This document shows, piece after piece, positions 17,494 through 26,797 of a stretch of 64,000 nucleotides of DNA. Origin of the DNA: CAZWSX01 sp964636985 (GTDB taxonomy: Bacteria; Planctomycetota; Planctomycetia; Pirellulales; Pirellulaceae); NCBI GenBank assembly GCA_964636985.1, contig CAZWSX010000001.1, positions 186,001-250,000 of the forward strand, given 5' to 3'. Each line of letters opens with the position of its first letter. Within the stretch, counting starts at the first letter, position 1. The translations under genes were made by a program, and so were the position numbers. Under the pieces are notes generated by a model, which was not told the DNA's origin, searched no databases, and saw only the letters and a list, made by a program, of their open reading frames with translations.

Positions 17494-17817
17494 TCACTCG
17501 CCGCGGCCGCCGAGGCTCTGTAGCAGCTCGCTCATCTCGCCCGCGGCGTGCAAGTCGTTTTGCCGACGGGCTTCTTCGATGCCATCGCGGAGCATCGTAC
17601 GGGCCTCTTCAATCCGGTCGAGTCCCGCCAGCGTTTGCCCACTGCGGAAAAAGGCTGGGACGTATGGCTTCGCGTCGCGCGTGAGAGTCGCCAGGACGTC
17701 GAGCGACTGGTCGACCTGGCCCTCGTTTTCCATTTCGATGGCCAGGCCATATCGCAAGAACGCATCGCGCGGGTCCCTGGCGAGCATGGCTTCAATCTTT
17801 TCGCGACGAGACGACAT
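17494..17817 (-). CDS. small TPR-repeat protein
   Basis: A 107-residue protein built from about two to three tetratricopeptide-like repeats: RDPRDAFLRYGLAIEMENEG, then ALxxLxxLTRDAKPYVPAFF-like and FFRSGQTLAGLDRIEEARTM. Such repeats mediate protein contacts. There is no signal peptide. ATG 17817 is chosen because the conserved part starts there; upstream codons encode an unrelated Arg/Pro-rich run. It lies 146 bases downstream of gdhA on the same strand, separated by a strong palindrome. Confidence 0.7.
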   Translation of the reverse strand: MSSRREKIEAMLARDPRDAFLRYGLAIEMENEGQVDQSLDVLATLTRDAKPYVPAFFRSGQTLAGLDRIEEARTMLRDGIEEARRQNDLHAAGEMSELLQSLGGRGE

Positions 17818-17908
17818 AGGTGAGGGAGCTCTTCCAATACGAGTAATGTTTGGCGGTAGTGCTTTGTCAAAGCCAGTTGTTCGGGGTCGCGATGATTTAT
17901 CGTGCGCA

Positions 17909-17939
17909 CACTGGCGTCGTTGGGACGCCAGTGCCACCC
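17909..17939. repeat. GGCGTC/GACGCC palindrome, family B (copy 1)
   Basis: CACTGGCGTC and GACGCCAGTG form a perfect 10-bp stem around GTTGG, followed by CCACCC. It lies between the gdhA stop and the TPR gene start and may act as a terminator or mRNA-end structure. A longer version occurs at 46734. Confidence 0.65.
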
Positions 17940-17963
17940 GGAAAGTTAGCTGTGCCACGGCCG

Positions 17964-19199
17964 CTAGCCAATACCGGCCAGTTGCGACGCGGCGTGGACG
18001 CGGCGGATGGCGATCATGTAGGCGGCTGTGCGTAGGGGCACGCTTTTCACGACCGACTCTTGCCAGACTTCCTCGAAGGCCATGTTCAAGATGTGGTCGA
18101 GTTCCTGGCGGACCCGGTTGAGGTTCCACTTGTAGTACTGCTGGTTTTGCACCCATTCAAAGTAGCTCACCGTCACGCCGCCGGCGTTGGCCAAAATGTC
18201 GGGCAGGATCAGCGTCTTCTTGTGGCTGAGGATATCGTCCGCTTGCGGCGTCACGGGGCCGTTGGCCGCTTCGATGATGATCGGCGCTTTGATCCGCGAG
18301 GCGTTTTCCTCGGTGATCACATTTCCGAGTGCGGCTGGGATCAGCAGGTCGACGTCGGCCTCCAGGAGCTGATCGTTGCTGATCTTGGTCGCCTCTGGGA
18401 ATCCTTCCAGCAGTCCCTTGTGGTCGAGCGACCACTTCAGGAGCTTCGCGATATCGAGCCCGGCCGGAGCGTAGTAACCACCGGTCTGATCACTGACAGC
18501 GACGATTTTGAATTGAGCTTCGGAGAGATACTTTGCCGCATGAGACCCGACATTGCCGAAACCTTGCAGCGCGACGCGGGTTTGCTCGGCCTTCTTTCCC
18601 AGCCGCCCGATCATTTTGACGGCGAGTGTTCCTACGCCCCGGCCGGTTGCTTCCTCGCGCCCTTCGGCCCCGTATTGCTCGACGGGTTTGCCAGTCACGC
18701 AGGCGGGACTGAAGCCGTGGTATTTTTCGTACTGGTTGCGCATCCAGGCCATTTCGCGAAAGCCCGTTCCCATGTCGGGTGCCGGAATGTCCTTGTCAGG
18801 GCCGAACATCTCGTGGATGCCATCGACGAATTTGCGGGTAATTCGCTCCACTTCTTTTGCGGAGTGCTTTCGCGGATCGATGGCGATGCCCCCTTTGGCG
18901 CCGCCGAACGGAAGATTGACGACGGCGGTTTTCCAAGTCATGAGCGCGGCCAGCGCGCGGACGTCGTCCAGATCGACTTCGGGGTGGTATCGCAATCCAC
19001 CTTTGAAGGGGCCGCGGCTGTTGTCGTGCTGGACCCGGTAACCGACGTAGGTTTCGAGTTCGCCGTTGTCGAGCGTAACGTTGATTTCGACCTGCACTTC
19101 CCGCATCGGTTGAATCAGCTGTTTTCGGCTGGCGGCAGGAAGTTGCAGGTAATTGGCTGCCGAGTCGAAATAGTGCTTGACCGCTTCAAACGATTTCAC
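17964..19199 (-). CDS. gdhA: glutamate dehydrogenase (Glu/Leu/Phe/Val dehydrogenase family)
   Basis: A 411-residue enzyme for reversible oxidative deamination of glutamate to 2-oxoglutarate. PFGGAKGGIAIDPRKHS holds the catalytic lysine region, and GFGNVGSHAAKYL is the dinucleotide-binding loop. RYHPEVDLDDVRALAALMTWK is the substrate-binding region. Length matches the hexameric short-type enzymes. A leucine dehydrogenase specificity is less likely but cannot be excluded from motifs alone. The start is a GTG with GGAGAG 6 bases upstream. It is divergent from the pseudokinase gene across 368 bases. Confidence 0.94.
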   Translation of the reverse strand: MKSFEAVKHYFDSAANYLQLPAASRKQLIQPMREVQVEINVTLDNGELETYVGYRVQHDNSRGPFKGGLRYHPEVDLDDVRALAALMTWKTAVVNLPFGGAKGGIAIDPRKHSAKEVERITRKFVDGIHEMFGPDKDIPAPDMGTGFREMAWMRNQYEKYHGFSPACVTGKPVEQYGAEGREEATGRGVGTLAVKMIGRLGKKAEQTRVALQGFGNVGSHAAKYLSEAQFKIVAVSDQTGGYYAPAGLDIAKLLKWSLDHKGLLEGFPEATKISNDQLLEADVDLLIPAALGNVITEENASRIKAPIIIEAANGPVTPQADDILSHKKTLILPDILANAGGVTVSYFEWVQNQQYYKWNLNRVRQELDHILNMAFEEVWQESVVKSVPLRTAAYMIAIRRVHAASQLAGIG

Positions 19200-19567
19200 G
19201 GGTTCTCTCCGAGCTGAGGCATCGACCTACAGGTACTACGTTGGGTCCGACCGTTCAGGCGGCGTACCTACCAAACTCGTCATGGAGTTTACATGACCCA
19301 GCGAATTCTACTCGTTTGCGGTCGTAAGGTAGGAACCCACTGATCCAAGCGCCGATTTGGTGGGGTTGTGACGCGAAAAAGGGCCCGGACGGGGTGCATG
19401 ACGTTTGCCGCAACCCCTTGTCGTACATTAGATTAAGAGTTGCCTTGGTGGTGCGACACATGGGCTGGTTTCGCGCATTTTTGGGGCAACAAAACCAAGC
19501 GTCCAGCGTCAAAGGTGTGACGCCCGGCGTGCGTATCTCTTGACAGAGGCTCCCACGGTTCAGCGAC
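19200..19567. other. 368-base divergent intergenic region
   Basis: Separates gdhA (minus) from the pseudokinase gene (plus) and should contain both promoters. No clear operator, riboswitch or stable hairpin was seen. Confidence 0.4.
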
Positions 19568-22500
19568 ATGGCGACCACTACCGTTAGCTTTTGGGAACTG
19601 CTCGAAAAGTCGCAGCTCCTTTCTTCAACACAATGCCAGCAGTGGCGGGTGGAGATTGCCAAAGAGAACGGCGGCAAGAACGTAGTTGAGCCCAAAGCGA
19701 TCGCCGAGTTCCTGGTCGGCAAAAATGTCCTCAGCCGCTATCAAGCGACGGTCTTGCTGGCGGGACGACCGGGGCCCTTTTCATATGGCGATTACAAAGT
19801 CTACGACAAGGTCGACAAAGGCCGCCTGGCGGGAATGTTTCGCGCCGTTCATGCCACGACGGGCCACCCGGTGCTGCTCCAGTTTTTGAGCGGCCCCATC
19901 ACGCAGAATCCGCAGTCGTGGGGAATGGCTGCGAACGAGGCACGGATCGCCACGCGGATGGTAGGTCCTCATTTGCATCGCTTGTTCGATCTGGCCGATA
20001 CGCCCAAGCACAAGTTCCTGGTGTGGGAAGATTTGCGAGGACAGACACTCGAAGAACGCCTCGCGGCCGGCAAGCTGCCTCCTTCGGAAGCGTGCCGTAT
20101 CGCGCGGCAGTTGGCGCTGGCATTGGCGACGGTCCACCAAGGAGGACGAGTGCACGGCGACGTCCGGCCGATCAACATCTGGTGCGATCATGCCAAGGGA
20201 GGCGCGCCCAGCAACATCCGTCTTTTGCGAGATCCTTTGGCGCTACCGCAACCGCTGATGTTGCAACAGCCCGATCCGCATGGCCGGACCCTGGCGATGG
20301 CCGACTACGCCGCGCCCGAACTCCAAATGCCGGGGGCATTGCCGAGCGTCTTGACCGACGTCTACGGCGTCGGCTGCGTGCTGTATCAATTGCTGTCGGG
20401 CTCGGTTCCGTTTGCAGGCGGCGATGCGATGCAAAAGATGTCGCGCCACGGAAATGAACCGCCGCGGCCGCTTCAACCACTCGGTGTTCCGCCGCCTATC
20501 GAGCAGTTGGTGACGTACCTTCTGGCAAAAAATCCGGGGATGCGCTACCAGGACACCGTCTCGGTGGCCGAACAGCTTTCGGCGTTCATTGATCCGGCGG
20601 TTCTCAAGATCGGCCCCCCTGCCCCGTCGGCGACTTTGGTCGCGTTCGAGACGCAACTCAAGCAATCGGCAGCCGCCCATGCGGCGACGATGCCAGTCGC
20701 GCCCGTCGTTCCCGTTCACGCGCCAATGCCTGCTGCAGCGGCCCCGATGGCACCCCAAGCGATGTCGCATGGTTATGCAGCGCCGCCGGGCTACGCACCG
20801 CCTGCTCAACCTGGGTTCCCCGCTTCGCTGGCGCCCGTGGCAATCGAAACCGACGACACCTCCGTGCTCACCGGCGGGCGGCGGAAGCGCAAAGCGAATT
20901 TGATGCGGATGCTGGTTATCCTCGCAAGCTTTGGATTGATCGGCGCGGCTGGCCTTGCTTACTGGCTGAATACCAAGCCGGAAGAGGAGGTCGTGAACAA
21001 CGATCCTGGTACCGCGGAACAGGATACAGGTACTGAGTCAACCGAGAGCGGTTCGAACTCGGCCGAACCCGCGAACACGGGCGGACCCGAGACAGCCAAT
21101 TCGACCGCCGCGAAAGCGTCGACCGACGCGGTCCACGCGCAGCTTGTTCCAGACGACGGCAAAACATTGTGGGCCTCGCCTACGGAAGGGACGCCGATCG
21201 ACTTGAAGTACGTTGCCCCAGAGGCACAGGTCCTTTTTCATCTGCGTCCTTCGTCGATGATGGCTACAGGCGAGGGCCCTAAGGTCCTGCAAGCGTTGGG
21301 TCCTGGATTCCCTTTGGTACTGGAGAGTTTCGAGAAGGCTGCGGGCGTCAAATTCGCCGATCTGGATCGCTTGATTGTCTCGCTCCACAACAACGATGGA
21401 AAGTTTCCCCGCGTCGCTTGCGTGGCAACGTTGAAAGAGGGTCAATCGGCCCCTATCTGGTTGGAGGTTGAGGACGAGAAAGAAGGAGACAGCTCGTTTC
21501 ATAAAGGTGCGCAGTGGAGTTACTGGGTTCCCGGCGACGAAGGGGACCGCGTATTTGTGATGGCGGAAGAGAGCGATATACGCGAAGTCATCAAGAATCC
21601 CAGATGGGATCTGCGCCGCGAGGCGGAGCGGCTTCGCAAATCAACGGATGACCAGCGCCACGCGACGATCCTGTTCTATCCCAACTTTTTCTTCAACAAC
21701 GATAGCGAACCGCTCTTCGAAGGCGAGCGCGCCCGCGGACGCGAGGCACTCTCGTGGCTGTTGGGAGAAGGAGTGCAGGCGGGCGCCTTGAGTCTCCACT
21801 TCGATAACGCGTTCTACTTTGAAATGCGGGCGATGTCGAAGATCGACAAAGACAAAAAAGAACTCGCCGAAGAGTTCCACAAACGATTCGACTCCCTGCC
21901 GAATCTAATGCGGGATTACATTACGTTTCAGTTGAATCCCCCGCCGTATTGGAAGTTGCTCGCCAACGACTTTCCGCGAATGATTCGAGAGTTCCACGAG
22001 AACTTGCGAGTCGGAGTGGAAGGGGACGAGGCCGTGATGAATTGCTACTTGCCCGTCGAGGCGGCCCACAACCTGACGCTCGGGGCGGAGTTGGTCATGG
22101 CTACCGCACCTGGTGGTGCTCCAGTGGCAGCAGCAGGCGGCAATGGCAGCGGTTACACCGGCCCGAAGACGCTCGACGAAGCGTTGGCCAAACTGACGAT
22201 CAGCGAGTTCAGTTTCGATTCGCTGTCGCTGGAATTCGCGATTCGTGACCTTCAAGCCGCTGCACAAGACGCGGCCAAAGGGGCGCCGTTTCCGCTCGAA
22301 CTGGTCATCATTGGCAAGGACCTGGAACTGGACGGCATCACCCGCAACCAATCGATACGCGACTTCAAACAAGAAAAGGTGCCGCTAGGCGACGTGTTAA
22401 CTGCACTCGCGAAGAAGGCACACCCCAAGTTGATCTGGGCGATTGGTCCCCACCCGGACGACGAAAAGAAGACCGTGGTGCTATTGACGACTCGCACCCA

Positions 22501-22600
22501 AGCAGCCAAGAAAATGTACAAGGTCCCGGACGCCTTCAAGGAAGCGCCGGCGGAAAAAAAGAGCGACGAAAAGAAGAAAGACGACAAGAAGAAGACGTAA
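19568..22600 (+). CDS. membrane-anchored pseudokinase with large extracytoplasmic domain
   Basis: A 1010-residue protein. Residues 1-70 match the short domain that precedes many planctomycete Ser/Thr kinases (FWELLEKSQLLSSTQ, FLVGKNVLSRYQATVLLAGR). Residues about 75-340 follow the kinase fold, but key residues are lost: the beta-3 lysine position reads VLLQF, HRD is HGDVRP, and the DFG position reads LLRDP. The APE motif survives (YAAPELQ). A Pro/Ala-rich linker leads to a transmembrane helix at about 447-467. The outer 540 residues have no recognised domain and end in a Lys/Asp-rich tail. It is probably catalytically inactive and acts as a sensor or scaffold. The next gene may be co-transcribed. 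Confidence 0.82.
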   Translation: MATTTVSFWELLEKSQLLSSTQCQQWRVEIAKENGGKNVVEPKAIAEFLVGKNVLSRYQATVLLAGRPGPFSYGDYKVYDKVDKGRLAGMFRAVHATTGHPVLLQFLSGPITQNPQSWGMAANEARIATRMVGPHLHRLFDLADTPKHKFLVWEDLRGQTLEERLAAGKLPPSEACRIARQLALALATVHQGGRVHGDVRPINIWCDHAKGGAPSNIRLLRDPLALPQPLMLQQPDPHGRTLAMADYAAPELQMPGALPSVLTDVYGVGCVLYQLLSGSVPFAGGDAMQKMSRHGNEPPRPLQPLGVPPPIEQLVTYLLAKNPGMRYQDTVSVAEQLSAFIDPAVLKIGPPAPSATLVAFETQLKQSAAAHAATMPVAPVVPVHAPMPAAAAPMAPQAMSHGYAAPPGYAPPAQPGFPASLAPVAIETDDTSVLTGGRRKRKANLMRMLVILASFGLIGAAGLAYWLNTKPEEEVVNNDPGTAEQDTGTESTESGSNSAEPANTGGPETANSTAAKASTDAVHAQLVPDDGKTLWASPTEGTPIDLKYVAPEAQVLFHLRPSSMMATGEGPKVLQALGPGFPLVLESFEKAAGVKFADLDRLIVSLHNNDGKFPRVACVATLKEGQSAPIWLEVEDEKEGDSSFHKGAQWSYWVPGDEGDRVFVMAEESDIREVIKNPRWDLRREAERLRKSTDDQRHATILFYPNFFFNNDSEPLFEGERARGREALSWLLGEGVQAGALSLHFDNAFYFEMRAMSKIDKDKKELAEEFHKRFDSLPNLMRDYITFQLNPPPYWKLLANDFPRMIREFHENLRVGVEGDEAVMNCYLPVEAAHNLTLGAELVMATAPGGAPVAAAGGNGSGYTGPKTLDEALAKLTISEFSFDSLSLEFAIRDLQAAAQDAAKGAPFPLELVIIGKDLELDGITRNQSIRDFKQEKVPLGDVLTALAKKAHPKLIWAIGPHPDDEKKTVVLLTTRTQAAKKMYKVPDAFKEAPAEKKSDEKKKDDKKKT

Positions 22601-22665
22601 GCAAGCCAGCGATTTGAATGCGGCGTCTCCTCGGCGGGCGAATGCGTTTTTGAAAGGATCGAAGC

Positions 22666-25227
22666 GTGGACTTGTTCGTCATAGGCTGTACGACTTGTCG
22701 GCAGCGATTGAAAGTCCGCGACTTAGCACTCGTGGGACAAATTCAACCCTGCCCCAATTGCGGCAGCATGGTTCACATTCAGCCGCCGCCCGATTGGAAG
22801 CCGCCGGCTGATGGTCCGGCCGCCGTGGCCAGCAACCCTGCTGCGTCGCCGGGCGAACCTAAGACTGCCACTCCAGCCAACGACGCCGTGCCAGGCAGCG
22901 GAGCGGTGCCCAGCCCTGGGGCGCCAGGTAACGGAACCGCTCCAGCCAACGGAGCGGCAACCACGCGACCCACATCGCCGGGACGGCAAGGTGCGGGGTT
23001 CGTCCCGCCAACGGCTAAGCCCGCTGGTTTGCCGACAGGAAAGCCCGACGATCCATCGCTCCGCGAGACCGCGTTCGATAACGACTTTGGCGACATCGAG
23101 AAACTGCTCGAACCAGGCAGCGATAAGAAGCGTCCCGGATCGCCGCCGGGTGGAACGTCCAATCAAATTACGCGTTCGGCGATCGACGGATTTACTCCGC
23201 CCAGCAATGGGAAGCCGACGGTCATCATCAATCGCAATCTGGCTGGTCCCGCCAACGGCGGCACTGCCAAAGGAGACGCTGGTAAAGCAGCAGGCAAGGC
23301 CAAGGCAGGTCCCGCATTCCCTCCTGCCAATGACGACGGCGAGCTCGCCATTCCCGCATCGGCCGGCTCGGGCAGCGGATCTTTCGCCGGCGGATTGCCG
23401 GGGCCCGATTCGGATAGCGCCACCAGCGGGCTGTCGGGTTCCTTCTCGCTCGGCCTTCCGGTAGTGGCTCCTGAAAAAGGAGTCCGCAGGCCGCTTTTGT
23501 TGACAGGCATCGTCATCGCCACGGCGCTCGGCATTGCCGTGACGGTGCTGGTTGCCGTTTTCGCCAAGCCTTGGCTGCGACGTTCGCCGACCCGCGTTGT
23601 GAATATTCCCAATGCGAACGGCACGCCGGTTGTGGACCTTGCCAAGGGAAGCACGTCGCCAAACGAGAAGATCACGCAAGAGACGCCTGATAAATCGGTC
23701 TCGCCTCCCGTCGTTTCCGAACAGTCTTCTTCGGAAACACCAACTTCGAAAACATCGTCTTCCGAAACTCAGTCGAATGCATCCTCGACAGAGGTTGAGA
23801 CGCCGAACGAGTCGACCGACGAAACGACGAGCGCCTCGCCCGACGCGGACACGCACGATCCGCTGAAACTGCTCGACGATCCCAAGAACGAAGACAAAGG
23901 AAAAGCGACGTCGTCGGCCGACAGCGCGATGGCTTCGAAATTGGACTCGTTCATCTCCGATTCGTCGTTCGACGACACGCCCAAAGCCGACTTGGCTAAG
24001 ATCGACGCGGAACCCGAATCGCCGGGGGATGGAATCTCGCGCCCGCGTCCACCGATGAAGCCAATCGACTTAAAAGCTCGACTCGCCGACAAGATCGAAG
24101 GGATCGACATACCCGGTGTTCGCATCGATGCGTTCATCAACATGATGGCCGACCTGAGCACGATCCCGATTTCGCTCGACCCGGAGGGGCTCTTGGCGGT
24201 CGGCAAGACTCCTCAAACGCCCGTGCAGGGGAAGTACCTCAAGGTGAATGTCGAGGGCGCGCTGCGTGAGACGCTCGACAAGCAGCAACTCGATTTAGTG
24301 ACGCAAGACGCGACGCTGGTGGTGGTCGCTGCGCGCAAGCAGCGTTCGCAGGTTTACAAGGTTTCGGACCTGGCTTCGAACGAGGCGGAGTTGAATGACC
24401 TGGTCGCCCTTGTCGACAGAATTCTTGTTGCTCGCGCGGCGCCTGCCGCTGCCGATAAAGAACTCAGTGAAAAAGTGCCAGGCGAGGCAGAAGCCGACGA
24501 GACAACGTCCGCCGGCGACGAAGCGCCACCGGCCGAGGAGCCGGCGGAAGCATCTACGCCGACGGCGATTCGTGCCGACAAAGGGCAGTTGGTCGCCGAG
24601 CTCGATGAACTGGGGCACTTTCATGTGCGGCGAATCCTCGACGCGATCCGCGCGGCGCGCGGCCTCACCGTTCGGGAAAACGTGCCGGAAGCAAGTTGCA
24701 AGCCGCAAGGTTACGAAGCCAGTTGCGGCGTCGCTTTAGGTGTGCCGCTCAAGCTCAACTTTTCTCACGGCGAGTTGGCTCGCGAAATATTGGCGAGGTT
24801 CGCGGAAGAATCGAAGTGCCAAATCCTCATCGATTGGGCGGCGCTGGCCGAGGCCGGATGGCCCAAAGAGGCCGACGCGACGCTGGTTGTGGCCAACAAG
24901 CCCCTGGCGAGTGCGCTCGATGATTTGCTCAAGCCAATGGATTTGACCTGCGTTCCCGTGGGCCCAGGTTGGCTCCAAGTGACTTCGCCCCAGGCGATGT
25001 CTCGTCATATCGCGCTCGACTTTTACCCGATCGGTGATTTAGCCAAGTCGAGCGAAGAAGGGGCACAATGGATTGCCTCCCTGTCGAGCGAATTGAGCGG
25101 GGAGCAACGAAGCTTCGCCTTCGATCCCGCCAGCGGACTGCTGATCACGAAGCTATCGATGGCGGACCACTTGGCGATCCGTAAGGCAATCGAATCCCGC
25201 CGCCGGGAGATTGGCGCGGCGAGATAG
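22666..25227 (+). CDS. zinc-ribbon membrane protein with large C-terminal domain
   Basis: An 853-residue protein starting at GTG (AAAGGA upstream). The N-terminus carries a four-Cys zinc ribbon (CTTC at 8-11, CPNC at 29-32). A Pro/Ala/Gly-rich low-complexity part follows, then a transmembrane helix at about 276-300 (LLLTGIVIATALGIAVTVLV). A Ser/Thr/Glu-rich linker leads to a C-terminal part (about 470-853) with two similar segments (LSTIPISLDPEGLLAVGK and SKCQILIDWAALAEAGWP), each followed by an LxxxLxPMxL-like stretch. These resemble the STN/secretin-like short repeats of planctomycete proteins. Function is unknown. It starts 65 bases after the pseudokinase, suggesting an operon. Confidence 0.75.
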   Translation: MDLFVIGCTTCRQRLKVRDLALVGQIQPCPNCGSMVHIQPPPDWKPPADGPAAVASNPAASPGEPKTATPANDAVPGSGAVPSPGAPGNGTAPANGAATTRPTSPGRQGAGFVPPTAKPAGLPTGKPDDPSLRETAFDNDFGDIEKLLEPGSDKKRPGSPPGGTSNQITRSAIDGFTPPSNGKPTVIINRNLAGPANGGTAKGDAGKAAGKAKAGPAFPPANDDGELAIPASAGSGSGSFAGGLPGPDSDSATSGLSGSFSLGLPVVAPEKGVRRPLLLTGIVIATALGIAVTVLVAVFAKPWLRRSPTRVVNIPNANGTPVVDLAKGSTSPNEKITQETPDKSVSPPVVSEQSSSETPTSKTSSSETQSNASSTEVETPNESTDETTSASPDADTHDPLKLLDDPKNEDKGKATSSADSAMASKLDSFISDSSFDDTPKADLAKIDAEPESPGDGISRPRPPMKPIDLKARLADKIEGIDIPGVRIDAFINMMADLSTIPISLDPEGLLAVGKTPQTPVQGKYLKVNVEGALRETLDKQQLDLVTQDATLVVVAARKQRSQVYKVSDLASNEAELNDLVALVDRILVARAAPAAADKELSEKVPGEAEADETTSAGDEAPPAEEPAEASTPTAIRADKGQLVAELDELGHFHVRRILDAIRAARGLTVRENVPEASCKPQGYEASCGVALGVPLKLNFSHGELAREILARFAEESKCQILIDWAALAEAGWPKEADATLVVANKPLASALDDLLKPMDLTCVPVGPGWLQVTSPQAMSRHIALDFYPIGDLAKSSEEGAQWIASLSSELSGEQRSFAFDPASGLLITKLSMADHLAIRKAIESRRREIGAAR

Positions 25228-25238
25228 CGGACCGTCAT

Positions 25239-25453
25239 CGAAACACGGAGACGCAGAGGGTACAGAGAGGGAGATGGGGTGAGTGGGGGACGGGGAGTGA
25301 AAGTGCTTCACTTCGCCGATCAAAAATCATCACTCTTGAAATCTCTTCCCCTGCTCCGAATATTCGGGGCTAAAGCGAGCCAACCGCGGACGGACAGGAT
25401 TGTCCGTCCTACTTTTATCCTCCGTTCCCTCCGGTGTCTCCGTGGTGCAAATC
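25239..25453. repeat. composite intergenic element, copy 1
   Basis: Starts with AACACGGAGACGCAGAGG and ends with CCTCCGGTGTCTCCGTGGTG, which are imperfect inverted copies of each other. Inside is a GTAGGACGGACA-family palindrome in reverse orientation (25387-25412). It lies between convergent genes. A diverged second copy is at 28246-28467. Confidence 0.65.
25387..25412. repeat. GTAGGACGGACA palindrome, reverse orientation (copy 5)
   Basis: CGGACGGACAGGATTGTCCG then TCCTAC. It forms the internal hairpin of the composite element at 25239-25453 and matches the free-standing copies elsewhere. Confidence 0.65.
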
Positions 25454-26466
25454 TAAACTCGCTTGCCGACCGCGCTGGCGACGGCGCGAACCTTCGCCAT
25501 CGTTTGCTCGAACTGCTTGAAGTTGAGCGATTGATAGCCGTCGCTCATGGCTCGCTCGGGATCGGGGTGGACTTCCAGAATCAGCCCATCGGCTCCAGCG
25601 GCAACCGAAGCGGCGGCCATATCGGGAACCAGGTAGGTGTGCCCAGTCCCGTGGCTGGGGTCGACCACCACCGGCAAGTGGGTCTTGTGATGCAAGTAGG
25701 GAACGGTCGCCAGCGGCAGCGTGAAGCGAGTGTGCGCTTCGAACGTGCGAATCCCTCGCTCGCACAGCATGACGTCGGGATTGCCTTCGTTGAGGATGTA
25801 CTCGGCGGCCAGTAGCAACTCTTCCACCGTGGCGGCTGGCCCGCGCTTGAGGAGCACTGGCTTCTTGGCGCGGCCGACAGCTTCCAGCAACCGATAGTTT
25901 TGCATGTTGCGGGCGCCCACTTGGAGCACGTCGGCGTAACGCGCAACCAGGTCGACGTCTTCGGTCGACATCACTTCGGTGACGATCGCTAGACCCGTCT
26001 CCTGGCGGGCAAGTGCGAGCAGCTTGAGCCCTTCTTCCTTCATTCCTTGGAAGCTGTAAGGGCTGGTGCGTGGCTTGAATGCCCCGCCGCGAAGCGCCGT
26101 AGCTCCGGCGGCTTTCACGGCGCGGGCACTATTGATGATTTGTTCTTCGCTCTCGACCGAGCACGGCCCGGCGATCACGCCGCAGACACCGGCGCCGACG
26201 GTCAAGCTACCCGCGCGAACTTGCGTTGGCTCGGGCTTCACCTCGCGGCTGGCAACTTTGTAGGGCGCCAGAATCGGCATCACCTCGGCGACGCCAGGGC
26301 CCGATTCGAGCGACTCCTTGGTTTCCGCTCGCTTTTCGCCGATGGCGGCGATCACCGTCCGCTCGGTCCCTTGAATGACGTGTGCCTTAAGGCCAAGCTG
26401 CTCGACGCGCTGGGCCATGTGCTGAATCTGGTCGGCCGTAGCCCCTTTTTCCATAACGACGATCAT
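25453..26466 (-). CDS. aroF: 3-deoxy-7-phosphoheptulonate (DAHP) synthase, type I beta
   Basis: A 337-residue enzyme condensing PEP and erythrose 4-phosphate in the first step of chorismate and aromatic amino acid synthesis. The N-terminal ~70 residues (MIVVMEKGATADQIQHM) are the ACT-like regulatory domain of the Thermotoga-type enzyme, through which Tyr/Phe inhibit. The barrel has AGPCSVESEEQI, LRGGAFKPRTSPYSFQG, VLQVGARNMQNYRLL, LLKRGPAATVEELL, LCERGIRTFE and VDPSHGTGHTY. ATG 26466 is chosen because the family starts with MIVV and GGAG lies 9 bases upstream; upstream in-frame starts at 26523 and 26550 are weaker. A leader peptide and terminator precede it. The function is certain; the gene symbol may also be given as aroA or aroG. 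Confidence 0.95.
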   Translation of the reverse strand: MIVVMEKGATADQIQHMAQRVEQLGLKAHVIQGTERTVIAAIGEKRAETKESLESGPGVAEVMPILAPYKVASREVKPEPTQVRAGSLTVGAGVCGVIAGPCSVESEEQIINSARAVKAAGATALRGGAFKPRTSPYSFQGMKEEGLKLLALARQETGLAIVTEVMSTEDVDLVARYADVLQVGARNMQNYRLLEAVGRAKKPVLLKRGPAATVEELLLAAEYILNEGNPDVMLCERGIRTFEAHTRFTLPLATVPYLHHKTHLPVVVDPSHGTGHTYLVPDMAAASVAAGADGLILEVHPDPERAMSDGYQSLNFKQFEQTMAKVRAVASAVGKRV

Positions 26467-26695
26467 CGAAAACAGCTCCGCTTTGGTAGCAAATGGAACA
26501 GTCGATTTCGGCAAGGCAATCATGATTGGCGATCGCTGGTTGAATCCCACCCTAACAATCTGAGCGGGAAAGCGAACCTCCGAGCGACTGACAAAACGTT
26601 AAAAACGCGGCCAGTGCGAAGCTAAGGAATTAACCGGCTTCCATCACCGACAGGCAACAGGCTTTCCATTTCTTGCAATTCAGGCGTGCACCAAC

Positions 26696-26726
26696 AAAAA
26701 AACCCCGAGCTTTTTCGCTCGGGGTT
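26696..26726 (-). terminator. intrinsic terminator in the aroF leader
   Basis: AACCCCGAGC (26726-26717) pairs perfectly with GCTCGGGGTT (26710-26701) around a GAAAAA loop, followed by a run of seven T on the minus strand (26702-26696). It lies 33 bases after the leader peptide stop codon and 230 bases before the aroF start. The 5' arm can instead pair with 26787-26779 inside the leader peptide gene, which would abolish the terminator. Confidence 0.9.
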
Positions 26727-26797
26727 GCGTTGATTCGCTTGTCTGGCTGCGAGAACAGTTACTGCAGTTCTCCACCGGACCCCGAGCTTGGCTGGGG
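26717..26797 (-). promoter_or_regulatory. attenuator: alternative RNA folds before aroF
   Basis: Read in minus-strand order. Segment 1 is CCCCAGC (26797-26791), starting directly after the last aromatic codon. Segment 2 is GCTCGGGGT (26787-26779). Segment 3 is ACCCCGAGC (26725-26717), the terminator 5' arm. Segments 1 and 2 form a hairpin with a CAA loop and one bulged C. Segments 2 and 3 are exact complements over 9 bases (antiterminator). Segments 3 and 4 are the terminator. A ribosome stalled on the Tyr/Phe/Trp codons would cover segment 1, free segment 2 and allow read-through. The folds are seen in sequence; the mechanism is inferred. Confidence 0.8.

Noticed and set aside
18060..19217. 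385-codon frame on the plus strand
   Set aside because: Antisense of gdhA, whose motifs and length are certain.
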